Assembly: GCA_947632305.1 (NCBI GenBank)
Contig: CANROS010000015.1
Location: 1 to 34,140, forward strand
Reading direction: 5' to 3'
DNA: 34,140 nt
Source: an uncultured Paenalcaligenes sp.
GTDB lineage: Bacteria > Pseudomonadota > Gammaproteobacteria > Burkholderiales > Burkholderiaceae_B
The position numbers and the translations under genes were made by a program. Shown here in pieces: positions 26,743 to 34,140 of the stretch (the stretch's first letter is position 1; every line of letters begins with the position of its first letter). Under the pieces are notes generated by a model that did not search any database, had not been told where the DNA came from, and saw only the letters and a list, made by a program, of their open reading frames with translations.

Positions 26743-27296
26743 TAACGACGGTTGTTTAAGCGGTGGATACGATCAGAGGGGGTCACGATATCGGTAATAC
26801 GGATACCGTATTTGTCTTCGACCACGACGACCTCGCCCTGAGCAATTAAATAGCCATTCACAAAGACATCCAGAGGCTCGCCGGCTAAGCCGTCTAGCTC
26901 AACCACAGAGCCTTGACCCAACTGTAAAATGTTTTTTAGCGTGAGGCGGGTGCGGCCTAGCTCTACAGACAACTGAACAGGGATGTCCATGATCATGTCT
27001 ATGTCGCTGCGAGACTCGCTTTCAGAGGGCTTGTCCAGCGGCTGAAACACGTGCTGGGCAGCGGCAGGGTTGATGTTTTCCGAGGCGGGCTCGGTGCTGC
27101 CTAAGGTTTGCTCGGCCAAGGCGCTGGCCCAATCGTCTTGGTTAACGCTACCCAAGCCATCGGCTTGGGTGCCGGAGTCGGCTTCTAAGTCAGAGCTGGG
27201 GCTTTCCGTGGCTTGTTGTTCCGCCATTGCGGCAGCCCAATCGGCTTCGAAGTTATCGCTGTCTTGGTTTTCGTTCGCTTTATTTGGATCTGTCAT
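26742..27296 (-). CDS. fliN: Flagellar switch protein FliN with duplicated N-terminal motif
   Basis: FliN forms the bottom of the C ring and docks the FliH export complex. The C-terminal 85 residues are a standard SPOA domain (IDMIMDIPVQLSVELGRTRL, then GSVVELDGLAGEPLDV, and a GYLIAQGEVVVV to DIVTPSDR segment). At 184 residues it is longer than E. coli FliN (137). The extra length is an acidic N-terminal region with two copies of one motif: DWAAAMAEQ at 19-27 and DWASALAEQ at 55-63. E. coli FliN has one similar motif (LWAEALSEQ). The start overlaps the fliM end by 17 bases. Confidence 0.96.
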   Translation of the reverse strand: MTDPNKANENQDSDNFEADWAAAMAEQQATESPSSDLEADSGTQADGLGSVNQDDWASALAEQTLGSTEPASENINPAAAQHVFQPLDKPSESESRSDIDMIMDIPVQLSVELGRTRLTLKNILQLGQGSVVELDGLAGEPLDVFVNGYLIAQGEVVVVEDKYGIRITDIVTPSDRIHRLNNRR

Positions 27297-28302
27297 GGCG
27301 TTTAGTCTTAAAAAAATCAGTTTCTGGTTGTGTCAGGAATTTTTGTATGCGGAGGGCGTATTTATTCTGGAGGCTGCCATAGGTGCCTTCAAGTAAAGGA
27401 ACACCGTCTACATTGGCTGTGACAGTTTCAGGGATATCAATCGGCAATACGTCATTGATTTGAAGCTTGAGTAGCTCACGCACCGACATATTGATTTTGG
27501 CAAAATCCACGCTGAGTTCGACTTCGGCACTACGAACTTGGCGGGTAAGCTGTTGGGTCCAGCGCTGGTCGATGGCATCGCCACTGGTGTCTTGTAAAGG
27601 GCGGGTCAATAAATCGCGCACCGGCTCAATCATGGAGTAGGGCAAGCAAATATTAAGATTACCGCCTTGGGCACCAAATTCAATATTGAACGAGGTCACC
27701 ACCACTAAATCATTGCCAGAACAGATGTTGGCAAATTTGGTGTGCATTTCAGAGCGAATGTATTCGGATTCGATTTTGTAGACGGGTTCCCAGGCATCGC
27801 AATAGGAATCCAAGGTCAAATCCAGCAACCGCAGAATGATACGCAATTCGGTGGTGGTGAAATCGCGCCCTTCGATGCGAGTATTGTAGCGACCATGCCC
27901 CCCAAACAGGCTGTCAATAATAAGAAAAACCAAGTTGGGGTCAAACGTGAACAGGCTAATCCCGCGCAAGGGTTTGAACGTCACCATGTTCAGATTGCTA
28001 GGCACCGGCAGGTTGCGCTCGAAATCACTGTATTTTTGGATACGAATGGAACCCACCGTGATGTCGGCATTGCGACGCATAAAGCTTAATAAGGTACTGC
28101 GTAAACGACGAGCAAAGCGTTCGTTGATGAGCTCAAGCGTTTGCATCCGATGGCGAATAACGCGATCAGGCGAAGCCAAGTCATAGGCACGTACCCCACC
28201 AGGCAAGTCGGGCGACAGGGCACTTTGTTCTGACTCTTCGCCTGTAACCCCCGCAAGGAGCGCATCGACTTCGTCTTGAGATAGAAAGCTTTGATACGAC
28301 AT
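27280..28302 (-). CDS. fliM: Flagellar switch protein FliM
   Basis: FliM is the C-ring protein that binds CheY-P and changes motor direction. The 340-residue protein opens with the CheY-binding peptide LSQDEVDALL (residues 7-16), followed by the middle domain (RRLRSTLLSFMRRNADI; GGHGRYNTRIEGRDFT) and a C-terminal SPOA domain shared with FliN. Length is normal. It overlaps fliL by one base upstream and fliN by 17 bases downstream. Confidence 0.97.
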   Translation of the reverse strand: MSYQSFLSQDEVDALLAGVTGEESEQSALSPDLPGGVRAYDLASPDRVIRHRMQTLELINERFARRLRSTLLSFMRRNADITVGSIRIQKYSDFERNLPVPSNLNMVTFKPLRGISLFTFDPNLVFLIIDSLFGGHGRYNTRIEGRDFTTTELRIILRLLDLTLDSYCDAWEPVYKIESEYIRSEMHTKFANICSGNDLVVVTSFNIEFGAQGGNLNICLPYSMIEPVRDLLTRPLQDTSGDAIDQRWTQQLTRQVRSAEVELSVDFAKINMSVRELLKLQINDVLPIDIPETVTANVDGVPLLEGTYGSLQNKYALRIQKFLTQPETDFFKTKRHDRSK

Positions 28303-28910
28303 TATTGAATCACAAAGGCGGTAAATAAAACATGGGTAATGTCAGCGGTGGATTTGGCATCAAAGGGCTGACTGAGGGAGTGATTAAGGGTGGCCACCAG
28401 TTGTTCACGCCCTTCGGGGGTTTGAATGAATTGCGGATGCTGTTCTGAGAGTATTTTTAGAACACGATCACGCACCATCGGCATGTATTCCTCAATAATT
28501 TGAGTTGAGGCGTTGTTGGCGACGCGTAAGGTGATGGCCACGTGTAGGATTCGGGTACGAGCGCCGCCCTCTGAGACGGTGACGGTAAACGGATCTAAAC
28601 GGACAAAAATGGGTTTTGTAGAAATAGGCTCGGGCGGGCTTTCTACCAGAATGGTTTCGGTGGTGCGCACCTCGGCCTCGACTGCGGGGGCAGGGGTGTT
28701 AGGCACAAAACTAAACAGGGAAGCCCCAGCCGGCCACGTGTAATACAGGGTAGCCCCTACGCTGGCAGCAATAACAATTAAAACAAGCAACAACAGGCGT
28801 AAAAAACGCTTGAGTTTGGATGATTTGCGGGGACGCTGAGGGGACGTATCAGCAGAGGCCGGTTGATCCGGCGTCTGACGTCTGCGAGCATTAGAGGAAC
28901 TTGTGGCCAT
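28302..28910 (-). CDS. fliL: Flagellar basal body-associated protein FliL
   Basis: FliL is a single-pass inner-membrane protein around the motor that supports stator function. The 202-residue protein has a basic, S/P/Q-rich N-terminal tail (about 1-33), one transmembrane helix (about 34-56, LRLLLLVLIVIAASVGATLYY) and a periplasmic domain with PIFVRLDPFTVTV, then TLRVANNAS and an IRDR-like MVRDRVLKILSEQ segment, as in the family. It lies 33 bases after fliK and overlaps fliM by one base. Confidence 0.94.
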   Translation of the reverse strand: MATSSSNARRRQTPDQPASADTSPQRPRKSSKLKRFLRLLLLVLIVIAASVGATLYYTWPAGASLFSFVPNTPAPAVEAEVRTTETILVESPPEPISTKPIFVRLDPFTVTVSEGGARTRILHVAITLRVANNASTQIIEEYMPMVRDRVLKILSEQHPQFIQTPEGREQLVATLNHSLSQPFDAKSTADITHVLFTAFVIQ

Positions 28911-28943
28911 GGGTATTAACAGCTGTTCTTAAAAGTAAAAGAG

Positions 28944-30158
28944 TTAAGCGAATGTATCAATTATAGCATCGGCTATCACTGGCTTCGTGCCGGCGGTTGA
29001 CTCGGCTAAACTGCCTTTTTCAGCAGATGGATCCGTACCATTTAGGCTAAAGGTCGCGGAGTCATTGGCTTGTTGTTGGGCTTGATTGGAGTCGGCCTGT
29101 CCGGCAAAACCTTGGTCGCTGACGTTAGCGTCGCCCAAGCTAAGACCGGATTGTGCCAACTGCTGCTGCAGTTGGGGCAGGGCTTGTTCCACGGTCAAGC
29201 GGGTATGGGCATGAGCGGCATAAATGGTGGCATTGGCAACGTTATCTACGACGGACAAGACAATGCGCAATGGCCCCAGCTCGGGAGGATCTAAGCGGAT
29301 CTCGGCGTTTTGAGGCCCCAGTTGTTGAGCTTGTTGGGTCAGGGTGACCATGACACGACCTAGATCAGCGCTCCATTGAGCATGATGCACCGGCGTGGGG
29401 ATCTGGGCACTATAGTTAGGGCTGGCGCCTAAGGCGGCCTGCGTGGTGGAGGCCGCTACATTAAGAGGTGCAAAGTGAATGGTGGTTTCGGTAGGGGCGA
29501 TGGCTTGGAAATTGGCGTTCAAAGCAAAACGACCCTCGGCAGAACCCTGCGCACCTAAGGCAGCGTTAGTGCTCGTTAGTTGGCCTTGTAGATGATCCAC
29601 GGTGAAAGGCGTGGCCTGAAGGCGCGTTTCGGGCTGGGCGCTGAACCGTGACAAAACGGTCTGAGCGTTGTGGTTTAGGTCAGGCAAACGGTTGTTAGGC
29701 GCCTGACGTAACGACGAGGACTCTTGGGCAATAAACAAGGTAGATTGGATAAAAGCCAAAGCGTCTTCGGGTGAACTCTCTGTTTGGGCCGCCAATACCG
29801 CCGTTTTATTGTCTTGATCGTGTTGCGCCAATAGTTGCTCTAGGCGCTGGAGTCGAGCCGTGCCGGTTTGGCCCTGAAAGGCTTGAGTCAGAGTCGCTGA
29901 ATCTATGTTTGCGGCTTTAAGCTCGTTCAATAGGGCTTTGGGATCAAGGCCCGCTGCTTTGAGCTGGGCAAATAAAGCGGCCGGATCGTCTAGGTCTAAG
30001 GACTGCAACCACTGAGCCAGATCCTGATCCAGAGGATCCGATTGTTGTTGCAGTAACTGAGCAAAAGACGAGCGTGCGCCCGCTGCTTTAGGGTTAAGCA
30101 GAGCGTCCTGACCGGATGGTGGGGTGCTGTTCAGTCCTGACAACAAAATTGAGTTCAT
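28944..30158 (-). CDS. fliK: Flagellar hook-length control protein FliK
   Basis: FliK is exported during hook growth, measures hook length and triggers the FlhB switch. The 404-residue protein has a variable, Q/A/L-rich N-terminal and middle part and a conserved C-terminal domain at about 280-360. There the signature EIRLDPPELGPLRIVL is followed by ARLTVEQALP-like TRLTVEQALPQLQQQL, which contacts FlhB in the family. E. coli FliK has about 375 residues. fliJ ends 14 bases before its start and fliL begins 33 bases after its stop. Confidence 0.95.
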   Translation of the reverse strand: MNSILLSGLNSTPPSGQDALLNPKAAGARSSFAQLLQQQSDPLDQDLAQWLQSLDLDDPAALFAQLKAAGLDPKALLNELKAANIDSATLTQAFQGQTGTARLQRLEQLLAQHDQDNKTAVLAAQTESSPEDALAFIQSTLFIAQESSSLRQAPNNRLPDLNHNAQTVLSRFSAQPETRLQATPFTVDHLQGQLTSTNAALGAQGSAEGRFALNANFQAIAPTETTIHFAPLNVAASTTQAALGASPNYSAQIPTPVHHAQWSADLGRVMVTLTQQAQQLGPQNAEIRLDPPELGPLRIVLSVVDNVANATIYAAHAHTRLTVEQALPQLQQQLAQSGLSLGDANVSDQGFAGQADSNQAQQQANDSATFSLNGTDPSAEKGSLAESTAGTKPVIADAIIDTFA

Positions 30159-30172
30159 TCTTTTTAACCCAT

Positions 30173-30619
30173 CTAATTAAATTGCCTGAGCCTATAGTGC
30201 ATTGCAGCTGAAAGCTCATCGTTTTCACGCTGTTCAATACGTGCTTGATCTAGGGCTCGCTGTTGATCGCGGCGCTCTTGCAGTGTTTGATAAGCGTTTA
30301 ATCGTTGTTTGGCAGCCAGCCATTGTTGCTGTTGCTGCGTAATTTTGGCGTCTATATGTCCTAGTAGACTATTTTGCTGTGTAATGGCCTGATCTAAAGT
30401 GCCAATAAAGCGGTAAAAATTGTGATAGTTCGACATCGTAACCCCAGATTGGCTGGCGTGTAGCAAACGGTCTGAGTAGTCGAGTCTATATTGGTGTAGG
30501 GTGTCTAGTTGGGTAGAGGCTTGATTGCGCTCAGTATTCAGGCGTTGTAACAGTTTGGTGTGTTGTTCGACTTCGTTCTCTGCTAGACCAATTAAGGTCT
30601 TCATGGAAGCATTAGGCAT
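30173..30619 (-). CDS. fliJ: Flagellar export ATPase-complex stalk protein FliJ
   Basis: FliJ is the coiled-coil rotor-like stalk of the FliI ATPase ring and links it to FlhA. The 148-residue protein is rich in Q, L, R and E with long predicted coiled coils, has no membrane segment, and matches the usual length of about 147. The first ATG (30619) aligns best with the E. coli N-terminus ([13 protein letters not shown] corresponds to LAEKEVEDAARLL); a second ATG at 30604 is possible. It overlaps the end of fliI by 8 bases. Confidence 0.92.
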   Translation of the reverse strand: MPNASMKTLIGLAENEVEQHTKLLQRLNTERNQASTQLDTLHQYRLDYSDRLLHASQSGVTMSNYHNFYRFIGTLDQAITQQNSLLGHIDAKITQQQQQWLAAKQRLNAYQTLQERRDQQRALDQARIEQRENDELSAAMHYRLRQFN

Positions 30620-32057
30620 GGGCCTGGGCTCCTAAGATAGCTTGTAATTCGGCCAAGGCCTTATCAAAGCTGACGGGCGTATTGACGTCTTGACGCAAAA
30701 AGGTCTCTAGCCAAGGATAGCGCTCGATGGCGTCATCAATGGTGGCGTCATTGCCGCGTTGATACGCGCCCACGGCAACCAAATCACGGTTGCGTTGATA
30801 CACGGACATAATTTGCTTGAACTGGTGGACGAGCTGAATGTGTTCGGGGCTGACCACGGCAGACATGACGCGAGAAATGGAAGCCTCTACGTCAATGGCA
30901 GGATAGTGGCCACTATCTGCTAGGCGACGTGATAATACAATGTGCCCATCTAAAATGGCACGCGCTGAATCGGCAATCGGGTCTTGTTGATCATCGCCTT
31001 CTGTTAAGACAGTATAAAACGCCGTGATAGATCCTGCTAGGGCACCGTCGTCGCTTTGTGCGCCATTGCCGGCGCGTTCAACCAAGGCCGGCAGCTTGTT
31101 AAACACCGAAGGCGGGTAGCCTTTGGTGGCAGGGGGCTCGCCGATGGCCAAAGCAATTTCACGTTGGGCCATGGCATAACGCGTTAAGGAGTCCATGATT
31201 AACAAAACATGCTGACCCTGATCACGAAAATGCTCGGCAATACGGGTGGCATACACTGCACCTTGCAGGCGCAATAACGGCGAGACATCGGCCGGTGCAG
31301 CCACCACTACCGCGCGCGCCAGACCTTGTTCACCCAAGTTTTGCTCGATGAACTCTTTGACCTCGCGGCCCCTTTCACCAATTAGCCCTACCACAATCAC
31401 ATCGGCTTCGGTATAACGCGCCATCATGCCTAACAGCACACTTTTACCTACCCCTGAACCCGCAAATAGCCCCATGCGTTGACCACGGCCAATAGACAGC
31501 AAGCCATTAATCGCACGTACGCCTACATCCATGGTCTGGGTGATGGGAGTGCGTTCAAGGGGATTAATTAATTGGGTATTGAGACTGGTTTTAGCGCCAT
31601 GTTCTAACGAGCCTAGGCCATCCAAGGCCTGACCCGCCGCATCCACCACGCGCCCTAATAAATGGGAGCCAATGGGCAGTTGTTGTGCCAAGGCCGGTGG
31701 GGGTGGTGCTTCGACCTGAGCATTTTTGGGTAGACGAATGGGCGTTTCGGTAACGGGTTCAATCGCTAAAACTAAAGCACCTGGCCGTAAACCCATGATT
31801 TCATGGTAGGGCATCAAATACAGAATATCCGCCTCAAAGCCGACCACCTCGGCATGGGCCCAGTGGTTCAGGCTTTTGGAGACTTCAATACGACAAGCTG
31901 CGCCCAAAGGTAGCTGTAAACCGGTGGCCTCAAGGACCAGGCCCGTGGCCTTAGTGATACGTCCACTGCGAGCCACAGGGTCGCTGCTGCGCACGCGCAG
32001 TTGAGCGGTTTCTAGTTGCGCTAACCATTGCTCGGCAGGATTAAAATGACGGGTCAT
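30612..32057 (-). CDS. fliI: Flagellum-specific export ATPase FliI
   Basis: FliI is the cytoplasmic hexameric ATPase, related to the F1 beta subunit, that helps unfold and load export substrates. The 481-residue protein has an N-terminal beta-barrel region, Walker A AGSGVGKS at 199-206, the catalytic glutamate in GERGREV at about 228, Walker [18 protein letters not shown] with D289, and [14 protein letters not shown]. It is about 24 residues longer than the E. coli protein (457), largely from a proline-rich insert at about 104-128. It overlaps fliH by 4 bases and fliJ by 8. Confidence 0.97.
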   Translation of the reverse strand: MTRHFNPAEQWLAQLETAQLRVRSSDPVARSGRITKATGLVLEATGLQLPLGAACRIEVSKSLNHWAHAEVVGFEADILYLMPYHEIMGLRPGALVLAIEPVTETPIRLPKNAQVEAPPPPALAQQLPIGSHLLGRVVDAAGQALDGLGSLEHGAKTSLNTQLINPLERTPITQTMDVGVRAINGLLSIGRGQRMGLFAGSGVGKSVLLGMMARYTEADVIVVGLIGERGREVKEFIEQNLGEQGLARAVVVAAPADVSPLLRLQGAVYATRIAEHFRDQGQHVLLIMDSLTRYAMAQREIALAIGEPPATKGYPPSVFNKLPALVERAGNGAQSDDGALAGSITAFYTVLTEGDDQQDPIADSARAILDGHIVLSRRLADSGHYPAIDVEASISRVMSAVVSPEHIQLVHQFKQIMSVYQRNRDLVAVGAYQRGNDATIDDAIERYPWLETFLRQDVNTPVSFDKALAELQAILGAQAHA

Positions 32058-32815
32058 GGTGTGCTAGTAGGGGTGTCTATGGGGCCTAAGCGCGCCAACA
32101 CACGACGCCAACGACTTTCCAGCGTGGCGTTGATTTCCCCTAACGCTGTGGTGATTAACACGCCACCGGCTGTGATCTCGGTATCGGCCTTGAGGCGCCA
32201 CGATGGGTTATGGGCAAAATCATCTGCCAGATGTTGCTGAATCAGGGTGCAATCGTCAGGGTGAGCCAACACCGTTAAGGTTTGTTCTTTGTGTTCCGCG
32301 TCTTTGAGCATCTGGGTTAAGAGCTCGGCCACGTGTTCGGGGTGCTGCTTGAGCTCGTCTTGTAAGACTTGTTGCGCGACGTGAATAGCCAGTTGCAGCA
32401 GGGCTTGGCCTACCTCCTCGTGCAGTTGCTCTAGAGCGACCACGGAGGTGTTCACCAAAGCAGCTAATTGCTCGCACTGTTGGGCTGATTTAACACTACC
32501 GGCCTCAAAGCCTTCTTGGTGGCCTTGGGCCACGGCTTGGGCATGGCCGGCATTAAAGCCCTCGGTGTGACCCTGGGCTTGGCCCTCTTGTTGGCCTTTG
32601 TCGAACCCCGCGGCATAGCCTTCGGCATGGCCTTGTTGTCTAGCTAGCTCTTTGAGCTCAGCGACCTCGGCCAAAATGGCCTCCATATCAATGGTGGGCT
32701 CTTCGGGCTCGACCTCAGGCTCGGGCTCAGTGGGCTTGGGCGTACCGTCTAGAGAGTCGATTTCCCACGGACGCCAGTCCAGTTCAGCATAAGGAGAGCG
32801 GGTGGCTTTAGACAT
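32054..32815 (-). CDS. fliH: Flagellar export ATPase regulator FliH
   Basis: FliH dimers hold FliI in check and tether it to the C ring and FlhA. The 253-residue protein has the N-terminal tryptophan motif WRPWEIDSL (14-22), an acidic segment, then glycines at 62, 66, 70, 74, 78, 82, 86, 90, 98, 102 and 106, a GxxxG helix pattern known in the FliH family. The C-terminal half resembles the E-subunit-like domain that binds FliI. It overlaps fliG by 8 bases and fliI by 4. Confidence 0.94.
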   Translation of the reverse strand: MSKATRSPYAELDWRPWEIDSLDGTPKPTEPEPEVEPEEPTIDMEAILAEVAELKELARQQGHAEGYAAGFDKGQQEGQAQGHTEGFNAGHAQAVAQGHQEGFEAGSVKSAQQCEQLAALVNTSVVALEQLHEEVGQALLQLAIHVAQQVLQDELKQHPEHVAELLTQMLKDAEHKEQTLTVLAHPDDCTLIQQHLADDFAHNPSWRLKADTEITAGGVLITTALGEINATLESRWRRVLARLGPIDTPTSTP

Positions 32816-33812
32816 ACTCGTCGCCAGCTGGGCCGGTTAGATTGATTTGACCCTCTTCGGCCAAACGGCGTGCCACTTCCACAATGCCTTTTTGGGACTC
32901 TTCGACCTTGGACATGCGCACAGGGCCTTGGGCCTCGATGTCTTCGCGTAACATATCGGCTGCACGTTTGGACATGTTGCGGAAGAATTTCTCGCGTAGC
33001 TCTTCGGTCGTGCCTTTTAGGGCTATCGTCAATGTCGTGGTCTCCACCTCTTTGAGGATAAGCTGAATGCCTTGGTCTTCTACGTCTAATAGGTTATCGA
33101 AGACGAACATTTCTTCCACAATACGCTCGGTAAGATCCGCGTCCATGGTTTTGAGGCTGCCAATAATGGCTTCTTCGTGGGTGGAAGACATGTAGTTAAG
33201 AATTTCAGCCGCAGTACGTGGGCCACCCATTTTGCTGCGCTTGGCGCTTTGGCCAGCCAGTAGGGAATTGAGTACCTCGGTGAGTTCCTGTAGTGCGTTA
33301 GGCTGCACACCACCAAAGGTGGCAATACGTAGCACCACATCATCGCGTAAACGTTCGTTTAGCTCGATTAAAACATCGGCGGCACGATCGCGTTCTAAGT
33401 GAACCAAAATCGTCGCAATAATCTGAGGGTGCTCGTCGGCGATAAGCTCGGCCACGCTGGTGGCATCCAACCAGTTCAGTGCATCAATGCCAGAACCCGT
33501 ACCGCGTTCGGCATCTAAAATGTCCTCGATAATACCGGCGGCCCGATCGGTGCCCAAGGCTTTATTAAGCACAGCACGAATGTATTCATTGGAATCCAAG
33601 GTGACCGACATAAACTGGTCGGCTTCCTGACGGAAGTCTTCTAGCACCTGATCCATGTCATTACGAGTGAGCTGGGTGAGGTTAGCCATGGCCGAGCCTA
33701 AGTCTTGGACCTCTTTGGGGTTCAAGTACTTAAAGACCTCAGCCGCTGCGTCCTCGCCCAGTGCCATCATTAAAATGGCACTCTCACGCAATTTTTCCTC
33801 ATTGATTGTCAT
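32808..33812 (-). CDS. fliG: Flagellar motor switch protein FliG
   Basis: FliG sits on the MS ring and transmits torque through contacts with the stator protein MotA. The 334-residue protein has the normal length. Landmarks are the N-terminal ESAILMMALGEDAAAEVFKYL, the EHPQ motif (DEHPQIIATILVHL) in the middle domain, and the C-terminal domain with TTLTIALKGTTEELREKF, then RAADMLREDIEAQGPVR, where charged residues face the stator. Its start overlaps the fliF end by 14 bases and its end overlaps fliH by 8. Confidence 0.97.
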   Translation of the reverse strand: MTINEEKLRESAILMMALGEDAAAEVFKYLNPKEVQDLGSAMANLTQLTRNDMDQVLEDFRQEADQFMSVTLDSNEYIRAVLNKALGTDRAAGIIEDILDAERGTGSGIDALNWLDATSVAELIADEHPQIIATILVHLERDRAADVLIELNERLRDDVVLRIATFGGVQPNALQELTEVLNSLLAGQSAKRSKMGGPRTAAEILNYMSSTHEEAIIGSLKTMDADLTERIVEEMFVFDNLLDVEDQGIQLILKEVETTTLTIALKGTTEELREKFFRNMSKRAADMLREDIEAQGPVRMSKVEESQKGIVEVARRLAEEGQINLTGPAGDEYV

Positions 33813-34140
33813 CTTTATCTTCTTTATTCATCCAGGTACGTAACACCATAGCCACAGCGCGTGGGTCTTTCTCGGCCATAACTCGTGCCGTGTTGATGTT
33901 GTCTTCGTAACGATTGATCTCTGCAGCGCGTTCTTTGGCTTCTTTTTGACGCTCAGCGCTTTCCTCGACCTCAAGACGCATCGTTTGGGCTTGGGTGCGC
34001 GCTTGGATTAGGCCTTGGATAATGGGGTTTATCACAATGCGCCAGAACGCAAAGAAGAGCAGGGCAATCACCAGGTATTTGAGTAGAGTCATAGCCGTCT
34101 CTATGTAGGTGTTGTTTTTCCAGAAAGGAACGCTTTGATC
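33799..34140 (-). CDS. fliF: MS-ring protein FliF, C-terminal end only (rest outside window)
   Basis: FliF forms the MS ring, the base on which the flagellum is assembled. The frame is open to the window edge, so 113 C-terminal residues are visible: a segment with VPFWKN, the second transmembrane helix (LLKYLVIALLFFAFWRIV), and the charged cytoplasmic tail that binds FliG, ending TARVMAEKDPRAVAMVLRTW and MNKEDKDDNQ. The ATG at 34092 is internal and not the start. The usual FliF is about 550 residues. fliG overlaps its stop by 14 bases. Confidence 0.95.
   Translation of the reverse strand, partial: DQSVPFWKNNTYIETAMTLLKYLVIALLFFAFWRIVINPIIQGLIQARTQAQTMRLEVEESAERQKEAKERAAEINRYEDNINTARVMAEKDPRAVAMVLRTWMNKEDKDDNQ

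Noticed and set aside
1-34140. Mobile elements, CRISPR arrays, RNA genes, defence or metabolic islands
   Set aside because: Nearly all bases are in recognisable flagellar or chemotaxis genes in a coherent order, with no transposase, direct-repeat array, tRNA-like cloverleaf or composition break that I could see.

Overview
This 34 kb window is an almost gap-free flagellum and chemotaxis cluster. It opens inside cheR and closes inside fliF. The organism looks like a motile, Gram-negative betaproteobacterium of the Alcaligenaceae type (order Burkholderiales). The reasons are the block order cheRBYZ-flhBAF / flgNMA / flgB-L / fliR-F, which as I recall resembles Bordetella-type clusters, the presence of cheZ, of P- and L-ring genes, of an FlgJ muramidase domain and of a very long FlhF. 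Base composition is intermediate, lower than in typical Bordetella. The genus cannot be named from the sequence alone.

Layout. (1) 1-2855, plus strand: 3' part of cheR, then cheB, cheY and cheZ, closed by a strong intrinsic terminator at 2955-2983. (2) 3004-8680, plus: flhB, flhA and an 800-residue flhF with a C-terminal half of unknown function. (3) 8715-10272, minus: flgA, flgM and flgN, with a sigma28-type promoter just upstream of flgM. (4) 10437-17813, plus: flgB to flgJ (rod, hook, rings and rod muramidase). (5) 17906-22750, plus: flgK and flgL behind a second sigma28-type promoter that overlaps the flgJ stop codon. A chemoreceptor gene with almost no periplasmic domain and a small lipoprotein gene follow without an intervening terminator; the group ends at a terminator at 22765-22791. 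(6) 22899-24569, plus: a second, conventional chemoreceptor. (7) 24599-34140, minus: fliF(partial), G, H, I, J, K, L, M, N, O, P, Q and R, with many overlapping or touching reading frames.

How the parts work together: FlhA, FlhB and FliOPQR form the export gate. FliH, FliI and FliJ form the ATPase complex. FliF, G, M and N form the MS ring and switch. FlgBCFG, FlgE, FlgHI and FlgKL form the rod, hook, rings and junction, with FlgA, FlgJ, FlgD, FlgN and FliK as assembly factors. FlgM holds back the flagellar sigma factor until the hook is complete. The receptors signal to CheY, which CheZ dephosphorylates, while CheR and CheB adjust receptor methylation. Flagellin, fliD, fliA, flhDC, motAB, cheA and cheW are not in the window.

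No gene-free stretch exceeds 300 bases; the longest are about 150-165 bases (2856-3003, 10273-10436, 22751-22898). I found no tRNA, rRNA, CRISPR array, insertion sequence or other mobile element. Most of the window is ordinary flagellar biology and I see no new defence or metabolic system. The points most worth checking are the FlhF extension, the short receptor with its adjacent lipoprotein, the terminator in the flhB leader, the sigma28-like sites and the duplicated motif in FliN.
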